Origin: Pseudomonadota bacterium
Lineage (GTDB): Bacteria > Pseudomonadota > Alphaproteobacteria > Rhizobiales > Hyphomicrobiaceae
Reading direction: 5' to 3'
Assembly (NCBI GenBank): GCA_023390485.1
Contig: JAEWCT010000398.1
Location: forward strand, 1-11,406
Length of the DNA: 11,406 bases
Shown here: positions 7,145-11,406 of the stretch, one piece after another
Layout: each line of letters opens with the position of its first letter
Position numbering within the stretch: the first letter of the stretch is position 1
Notes under the pieces: model-generated
Told to the model about the DNA's origin: nothing
The model's input: only the letters and a program-made list of their open reading frames with translations
The model's database searches: none
Position numbers and translations under genes: made by a program

Positions 7145-8043
7145 CGGCCGCTCTCCCGCTCAATCTGCTGCTGGCGCTGGAAGAGTACGATCGGGATCGT
7201 CAGCACCAGCAACAGGATGACCGCCACCGCCGAGGCAAGAGGCCAGTCGCGGTTGTTGAAGAACTCGTTCCACAGCGTTTTGCCGATCATCAAGGTATCG
7301 GACCCGCCCAAGAGATCGGGGATCACGAACTCGCCGACGGCCGGAATGAAAACGAGGAGGCAGCCCGCGAAAACACCGGGCAGCGACAGCGGAAACGTGA
7401 CCTGCCAGAACGCGCGCCACGGGCGCGAGCCCAGATCCTGCGCCGCTTCGAGCAGCGACGGATTGATCTTCTCGAGGCTCGCGTAAAGCGGAAGGATCAT
7501 GAACGGCAGATACGAATAGACGATGCCGATGTAGACCGCCGTCGTCGTGTTCATGATCTGGAGAGGCTCGCTGATGATGCCCAGCTTTATGAGAAAAATC
7601 GAGAGGAACCCCTCCGGCTTCAGGATCGCGATCCAGGCGTAGATTCGGATCAGAAACGAAGTCCAGAACGGAAGGATGACGAGCATCATCAGCGTCGGCT
7701 GCCAGGATTTTGGCGCTCGCGCCATACCGTAAGCCATTGGGTAAGCGACAAGCAGCGTCAGAACTGTCGAGATCGCCGCGATTTTCAAGCTCGAGAGGTA
7801 AGCGTTGACGTAAAGCGGATCGCCGAAAATGAAGGTGTAATTCTCGAAATCGAGCTGCGAGATGAACTTCCCGATGCCCTCCGACCAATTGAACGTCGGC
7901 GTGTAAGGCGGAATGGCCGTCGCCACGTCCGAAAGCGAAAGCTTGAAGACGATAAAGAACGGAATGAGGAAGAAGATCAGCAGCCACAGGTAAGGGGCCG
8001 CAATCACGTACCAACGTCCGAGGCTATTGCTCTTTGCACTCAT
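7141..8043 (-). CDS. potH: Putrescine ABC transporter permease PotH
   Basis: This is the partner permease of PotI. The 300-residue sequence matches E. coli PotH (317) over its length, with a shorter N-terminus. Shared landmarks are AIPPYT, ILPFWTSFLIRIYAW, AVYIGIVYSYLPFMILPLY and VFIPAVGEFVIPDLLGG. Six membrane segments are expected, the first at about residues 12-34 and the last at about 268-288. The EAA loop is EAAQDLGSRPWRAFWQVTFPL (199-219). The start ATG at 8043 lies 8 nt after the potG stop codon, and its ribosome binding site GAGG overlaps that stop, which indicates tight operon coupling. It overlaps potI by 4 nt at the 3' end. Confidence 0.94.
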   Translation of the reverse strand: MSAKSNSLGRWYVIAAPYLWLLIFFLIPFFIVFKLSLSDVATAIPPYTPTFNWSEGIGKFISQLDFENYTFIFGDPLYVNAYLSSLKIAAISTVLTLLVAYPMAYGMARAPKSWQPTLMMLVILPFWTSFLIRIYAWIAILKPEGFLSIFLIKLGIISEPLQIMNTTTAVYIGIVYSYLPFMILPLYASLEKINPSLLEAAQDLGSRPWRAFWQVTFPLSLPGVFAGCLLVFIPAVGEFVIPDLLGGSDTLMIGKTLWNEFFNNRDWPLASAVAVILLLVLTIPIVLFQRQQQIERESGR

Positions 8044-8051
8044 CGTTTGCC

Positions 8052-9248
8052 TCAGCCCGTCAGAACCACGCCGGCGTCGATCGGCCAGTCGAGCCAGACG
8101 CTGTCTTCCCAGCTGATTGGCCGCTCGACGGTATGCGCAGCATTGGCGCGCAGTGCCGTTATGCGTTCGCCCGGCGCCGTGCGGACATGGTAATGCGAGA
8201 TCGAGCCGAGATAGCCGATGTCCTCGACCTTGCCGGGAATGGCGTTGACCGCGCTCGCCGGCTGCTCATGCGCAATGCGGATCTTCTCCGGCCTAAGCGC
8301 CAGCCACACCTGTTGACCGATGGTGACCGGCTCCGAGCTCCGGGTTTTGAATTGGTAGCCATCCTTCGCGTTGACCTCGATGCAACCATCGCCGATCGCG
8401 GCGACCGTTCCTTCGAAGATATTCACGTCGCCGATGAAGCCGGCGATGTAGCGCGTCTTCGGGTTCTCATAGATATCGCCGGGCGTCGCCACCTGAACGA
8501 GAACGCCCTTCTCCATCACCGCAATGCGGCTTGCGACCGTCATTGCCTCTTCCTGATCGTGGGTCACGATGATGAAGGTCGTGCCCGTCGTTTCCTGAAT
8601 GCGCATCAACTCGAACTGCGCCTGCTGCCGCAGCTTCTTGTCGAGAGCGCCGAGCGGCTCGTCGAGCAAAACGATACGCGGCTTCTTGGCGATCGCACGC
8701 GCCAACGCCACACGTTGCTGCTGACCGCCCGACAGCTGGTTCGGTTTGCGCTTTGCGAACTGGCGAAGCTCCAGCATACTCATGGCTTCATCGACACGTT
8801 CGGCGATCTTGTTTTTGGGCATGCCCTCCTGGCGAAGCCCGAAGCCGATGTTGCCCTCGACCGTCATATGCGGAAAGAGCGCATACGACTGAAACATCAT
8901 GTTCACGGGGCGCTGATAGGGAGGTAGGTCCGAAATGTCTTGGCCGGCGACGATTGTCTTGCCTTGCGTCGGCCGTTCGAAACCCGCCAGCATGCGAAGC
9001 AGCGTGCTCTTTCCGCAGCCCGACGGCCCGAGCAATGCGAAGAATTCTTTTTCATAGATGTCGAGCGTCACATCGTTGACGGCGACAAAATCGTCGAACC
9101 GCTTGGTTATGCCCTCGAAGCGAACGATCGGCGGCAGGCTCGGATTTTTCCAGGGAGCGAACCCCGACTGCGGCGCCGCGGTGCGCGGACCCGCACGCTG
9201 CGATGAGGCATGGTTTGCCTGTGGATTGCCTGCAGTCACAACAGCCAT
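8052..9248 (-). CDS. potG: Putrescine ABC transporter ATP-binding subunit PotG
   Basis: PotG hydrolyses ATP on the cytoplasmic face to drive PotHI. Using the ATG at 9248 (398 residues), the motifs are Walker A GPSGCGKST (74-82), Q-loop Gln120 in MMFQSYALFPHMTVE, signature LSGGQQQR (172-179), Walker B IVLLDE (192-197), D-loop ALD and switch His230 in VTHDQEEAM. The C-terminal 120 residues form the TOBE-type regulatory domain, with ALRPEKI and a VVLTG end like E. coli PotG. The N-terminus has about 20 extra residues rich in Ala, Pro, Gln and Ser before the first beta strand. The start is supported by AGGGA 7 nt upstream; a TTG at 9272 would add eight residues without a good site. An intrinsic terminator separates it from potF, so expression depends on read-through or an internal promoter. 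Confidence 0.94.
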   Translation of the reverse strand: MAVVTAGNPQANHASSQRAGPRTAAPQSGFAPWKNPSLPPIVRFEGITKRFDDFVAVNDVTLDIYEKEFFALLGPSGCGKSTLLRMLAGFERPTQGKTIVAGQDISDLPPYQRPVNMMFQSYALFPHMTVEGNIGFGLRQEGMPKNKIAERVDEAMSMLELRQFAKRKPNQLSGGQQQRVALARAIAKKPRIVLLDEPLGALDKKLRQQAQFELMRIQETTGTTFIIVTHDQEEAMTVASRIAVMEKGVLVQVATPGDIYENPKTRYIAGFIGDVNIFEGTVAAIGDGCIEVNAKDGYQFKTRSSEPVTIGQQVWLALRPEKIRIAHEQPASAVNAIPGKVEDIGYLGSISHYHVRTAPGERITALRANAAHTVERPISWEDSVWLDWPIDAGVVLTG

Positions 9249-9275
9249 GAGCGTGTCCCTGAAGTTTTGCAAATG

Positions 9276-9293
9276 GCTCTCCGCCAGGAGAGC
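9276..9293 (-). repeat. Second short hairpin between the potF terminator and potG
   Basis: GCTCTCC (9276-9282) pairs perfectly with GGAGAGC (9287-9293) over a 4-nt loop. It lies between the terminator U-tract and the potG ribosome binding site (AGGGA, 9256-9260). Any message that reads through the terminator, or is cut after it, would carry this hairpin close to its 5' side, where it could protect potG RNA. The function is inferred. Confidence 0.5.
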
Positions 9294-9300
9294 AAGCGTG

Positions 9301-9339
9301 AAAGAAAAAACCGCGCCAGATTTGTTCTGGCGCGGTTTT
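9301..9339 (-). terminator. Strong intrinsic terminator directly after potF
   Basis: On the - strand a perfect 14-bp stem (9326-9339 with 9307-9320; core TCTGGCGCGG) with a 5-nt loop is followed by a U-tract, TTTTTTCTTT (the complement of 9301-9310, overlapping the base of the stem). It starts 2 nt after the potF stop codon (9342-9344) and lies upstream of potG in the same direction. It should make most transcripts end after potF, with a fraction continuing into potGHI-puuB. Confidence 0.9.
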
Positions 9340-9341
9340 GC

Positions 9342-10454
9342 TTATTGCCCTGTTGTGATCTTCGTCCACATTCGTGTGACGATCCGCTGGGTTTTGTTGT
9401 CCCAGGCGGTTTTTACGTAAAGCTTCTTGAACGTTTCAGGATCGGGATAGACCGCCGGGTTCTTGAGAACGCCCTCGTCGATGTTCTTCTGCGAGGCGAG
9501 GTTGCCGTTGGCGTACTGAATAAAGTTCGACGCCTTCGCCATCACTTCCGGCCGGTTCAAATAGTTCAGGAAGATATGTGCCTCTTCGACATCCTTGGCA
9601 TCCGCTGGGATGGCCATCATGTCGAACCACATCTGCGTGCCTTCCTTCGGGATATGGTACTTTACCACCTGGCCGTTCTTGGCATCGGTTGCGCGCGTAC
9701 CAGCCTGAAGAATGTCGCCAGACCAGCCGAGCGCCATGCAGATGTCGCCGTTGGCAAGCGCATTGATGTACTCCGAGGAGTGGAACTTCTTGATATAGGG
9801 CCGGATCTTCATCATCAGATCCTCAGCCTTCTTGAAGTCCTCTTCCTTGGTGGTGTTGGGATCGATGCCCAGATAGTTGAGCGCCACTGGAAGAATGTCT
9901 TCCGGTGAATCAAGCACGTAAATCCCGCAATCCTTGAACTTGGCGGCGATCTCAGGCTTGAAGATCATGTCCAGAGAATCGACCGGCGCATCTGCCATGC
10001 GCTCTTTGATCTTGCCTTCGTTGTAGCCGACCCCCGTCGTTCCCCACATCCAGTTCATGGCATACTGGTTGCCAGGATCGTATTGAGCAACGCGATTGTA
10101 GACGTCGGGCCAGATGTTCGCGAAGTTGGGGATCTTCGATTTGTCGAGCTTCTGGAAAACGCCCGCCTTGATTTGACGCGAAAGGAACGATCCGGTCGGA
10201 ACGACGACATCGTATCCGCTGCCCCCCGCCAAGAGCTTCGTCTCCAGAACCTCATTGCTGTCGAAAACGTCGTAAACGACCTTAATACCAGTCTCTTTCG
10301 TGAAATCCGTCAGGATCTCCGGATCGATGTAGTCCGACCAATTGTAGACCTTAACGACCCTATCTGCGGCCTGTGCCATTGGACCCACCAGCACTGCAGC
10401 AGCGGCAACAATAGAACACGCGGCGCGACGCACCACTTTTCCAACCGTCAACAT
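9342..10454 (-). CDS. potF: Periplasmic putrescine-binding protein PotF
   Basis: PotF captures putrescine in the periplasm and delivers it to PotHI. The protein has 370 residues, the same as E. coli PotF. Residues 1-29 form a Sec signal peptide with a twin-Arg near the start (VVRRAACS), a hydrophobic core and the cleavage site AQA-AD. The family opening VYNWSDYI (36-43) and KETGIKVVYDVFDSNEVLE are conserved. Compared from memory with the E. coli pocket, Trp39, Asp41, Tyr42, Trp244, Asp247, Asp278 and Tyr314 are retained, while Phe276 is Trp, Glu185 is Asp (186 here), Ser85 is Thr (87 here) and Ala182 is Ser (183 here). Ligand range may therefore differ. The ATG is supported by GGAGGA 6 nt upstream. 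It is first in the transport operon and is followed at once by a terminator. Confidence 0.94.
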   Translation of the reverse strand: MLTVGKVVRRAACSIVAAAAVLVGPMAQAADRVVKVYNWSDYIDPEILTDFTKETGIKVVYDVFDSNEVLETKLLAGGSGYDVVVPTGSFLSRQIKAGVFQKLDKSKIPNFANIWPDVYNRVAQYDPGNQYAMNWMWGTTGVGYNEGKIKERMADAPVDSLDMIFKPEIAAKFKDCGIYVLDSPEDILPVALNYLGIDPNTTKEEDFKKAEDLMMKIRPYIKKFHSSEYINALANGDICMALGWSGDILQAGTRATDAKNGQVVKYHIPKEGTQMWFDMMAIPADAKDVEEAHIFLNYLNRPEVMAKASNFIQYANGNLASQKNIDEGVLKNPAVYPDPETFKKLYVKTAWDNKTQRIVTRMWTKITTGQ

Positions 10455-10480
10455 CAGAATTCCTCCAGACCCAGTCCCTC

Positions 10481-10504
10481 ACCGGGTGTCAGCGACAGCC
10501 CGGT
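10481..10504 (-). promoter_or_regulatory. Leader hairpin just upstream of potF
   Basis: ACCGGGTGTC (10481-10490) pairs with GACA plus CCCGGT (10494-10497, 10499-10504) with one bulged G and a 3-nt loop, a 10-bp stem. On the potF message it lies in the 5' leader, ending about 15 nt before the GGAGGA site. No U-tract follows it in the potF direction, so it is not an intrinsic terminator. It could stabilise the message or be an operator. Confidence 0.5.
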
Positions 10505-10646
10505 TAAGATTGGCAAAGCGCCGCTCTCTCACAATCGACGTTTTGCTAAGCACCGACCATACTGCTCAAATAAATTCCGAAGCACAACGGATCATCGAAG
10601 AAATGTTTTAGGTGACCGGGTCAAGAAAAAGCCCTTAACCGTCATA

Positions 10647-10664
10647 TTAAACTGCTTAAACTGC
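10647..10664. repeat. Perfect tandem 9-bp direct repeat (TTAAACTGC twice)
   Basis: TTAAACTGC occurs at 10647-10655 and again at 10656-10664 with no gap, preceded by A/T-rich bases. A 9-bp period is near one helical turn, so two protein subunits could bind on nearly the same face. It lies about 190 bp from potF and 300 bp from puuA and is a candidate operator. On the - strand it also overlaps a TAATAT (10649-10644) that could be a -10 element. Confidence 0.55.
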
Positions 10665-10728
10665 ACGTTCTGGGGTCATGACGCTGCCCCGTTAGGCAAG
10701 GCCACGATTTAAGCGAAACAGGAATGAG

Positions 10729-10738
10729 ATAGCGCTAT
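10729..10738. repeat. 10-bp perfect palindrome ATAGCGCTAT
   Basis: ATAGCGCTAT equals its own reverse complement and lies in the potF-puuA gap. The symmetry does not extend further. It is short enough to arise by chance but is a plausible half of a repressor site alongside GTCATGAC at 10675-10682. Confidence 0.3.
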
Positions 10739-10965
10739 GGTGCACTGCGCCTATTGAGGTCGCTTCGCTGGCCGGGTTAAGTCTGTTGGCTTTCCGAACC
10801 CGAAAATCCAAAATGTCTAACGGTCGCCGAAAGCAATGAGCAGAGCCTCGGCCGATCGTGGACCAGAGAGACGCCTCGGAAAACCGTGAAGCATGGCTTC
10901 GATCGCTTCGACCACGACGCGCCGCGAAAACAGAAACGAATAAAGCAAATCACTCAGGTGTTCTT

Positions 10966-11406
10966 ATGACTGCCCCACCCGCACGGATCCTAAACGAAGA
11001 CGGAGACTTCGGCGTCGGATCGACGCCCGAAGCGCTTCGCGATTGGCTTCGCCAGCACCGCATCGAGGAAATCGATTGTGCTGTGCCGGACATCGCAGGC
11101 GTTGCGCGCGGCAAGACAATGCCCGCCGAAAAATTCGTGAAACTGGACCCGGTCCATCTTCCAATTTCGATCTTCCATCAGACGATAACGGGCGACTACG
11201 TCGGCTTCGAAGAGGACGGCCAGGAACTCTACGCCGAAAGCGATCTGATGATGGTGCCGGATCTTTCGACCATCCGTCCGGCGCCCTGGGCGTCGAGCCC
11301 AACCGCGCAGGTCATCCATGACGCCCAATGGCAGAGCGGCGACCCGGTCGAGATCGCGCCGCGCAACGTGCTGAAGCGCGTCGTCGATCTTTACGCGAAA
11401 GAAGGC
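10966..11406 (+). CDS. puuA: Gamma-glutamylputrescine synthetase PuuA (glutamine synthetase family), 3' truncated by window edge
   Basis: PuuA joins glutamate to putrescine with ATP, the first step of the Puu pathway, and feeds PuuB. The 147 visible codons form the N-terminal beta-grasp region of a glutamine-synthetase-type enzyme: EEIDCAVPDIAGVARGKTMPAEKF (35-58) corresponds to the E. coli PuuA segment VDVLLTDLNGCFRGKRIP, followed by ISIFHQTITGDYV, DLMMVPDLSTIRPAPW (98-113) and PVEIAPRNVLKRVVDLY, where the catalytic domain begins. The catalytic residues lie outside the window. The ATG at 10966 has AGGTG 5 nt upstream. Divergent placement against potFGHI-puuB supports putrescine over other amines, but other gamma-glutamylamide synthetases of this family cannot be excluded from this part alone. 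Confidence 0.85.
   Translation, partial: MTAPPARILNEDGDFGVGSTPEALRDWLRQHRIEEIDCAVPDIAGVARGKTMPAEKFVKLDPVHLPISIFHQTITGDYVGFEEDGQELYAESDLMMVPDLSTIRPAPWASSPTAQVIHDAQWQSGDPVEIAPRNVLKRVVDLYAKEG

Larger units (their letters stand above)
10455..10965. other. Divergent control region between potF and puuA
   Basis: These 511 bp hold no convincing protein gene and must contain the start signals for potF (leftward) and puuA (rightward). The stretch 10520-10670 looks more AT-rich than the flanking genes. Seen here are a leader hairpin (10481-10504), a tandem 9-bp repeat (10647-10664), palindromes GTCATGAC (10675-10682) and ATAGCGCTAT (10729-10738), and a GAAGC/GCTTC hairpin (10888-10900). No clean sigma-70 pair was found: TTGACC on the - strand (10624-10619) and TTGAGG on the + strand (10754-10759) lack good -10 partners, and no sigma-54 site with correct GG/GC spacing was seen. 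A 16-codon frame at 10893-10943 precedes puuA. AGGTG at 10956-10960 is the puuA ribosome binding site. Confidence 0.7.

Noticed and set aside
8034..8927. 297-codon + strand frame opposite potG
   Set aside because: PotG on the - strand carries all ABC ATPase motifs; the + strand frame is a shadow.
10511..10526. Possible sigma-54 promoter (TGGCA ... GC)
   Set aside because: The GG to GC spacing is one base short of the strict requirement and the TTGC element is missing.
10964..11328. - strand frames opposite puuA
   Set aside because: The + strand frame from 10966 is open to the window end and matches PuuA; the - strand frames show no family likeness.

Overview
The window looks like chromosomal DNA of an alphaproteobacterium, probably order Hyphomicrobiales. 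The reasons are high GC, an ECF sigma factor followed by an NrsF (DUF1109) anti-sigma gene as in Caulobacter, a DUF3307 protein, and polyamine genes of proteobacterial type. No mobile element, tRNA, rRNA or CRISPR array was seen. The genus is not determined.

Left part (1-3623, all + strand): the 3' part of a KamA/EpmB-type radical SAM aminomutase gene, cut by the window edge inside its Fe-S motif; a 715-residue cytoplasmic molybdopterin oxidoreductase of unknown substrate, followed by a strong hairpin; and a small DUF3307 membrane protein.

Middle (3738-4980, + strand): a stress-sensing cassette. It is a TTG-started ECF sigma factor whose gene overlaps by 4 nt that of a six-helix NrsF-type anti-sigma factor carrying the two expected cysteines. 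A GTAACA-N16-CGAA element just upstream matches the recalled Caulobacter SigF promoter and suggests autoregulation.

Right part (4987-11406): a putrescine uptake and catabolism locus. On the - strand the order is potF (periplasmic binding protein), potG (ATPase), potH and potI (permeases), then puuB (gamma-glutamylputrescine oxidase). The start of puuA (gamma-glutamylputrescine synthetase) lies divergently on the + strand and runs off the window. Putrescine would be bound by PotF, imported by PotGHI, glutamylated by PuuA and oxidised by PuuB; PuuC and PuuD equivalents are not in the window. A strong intrinsic terminator sits directly after potF, so binding protein is probably made in excess over the rest. 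The 511-bp potF-puuA gap holds a leader hairpin, a perfect tandem 9-bp repeat and short palindromes that are candidate control sites.

Most of the content belongs to known families. The points most worth a second look are the SigF-type promoter, the potF/potG terminator, the tandem repeat in the divergent control region, the altered PotF binding pocket and the terminator-less 6-bp convergent junction between nrsF and puuB.
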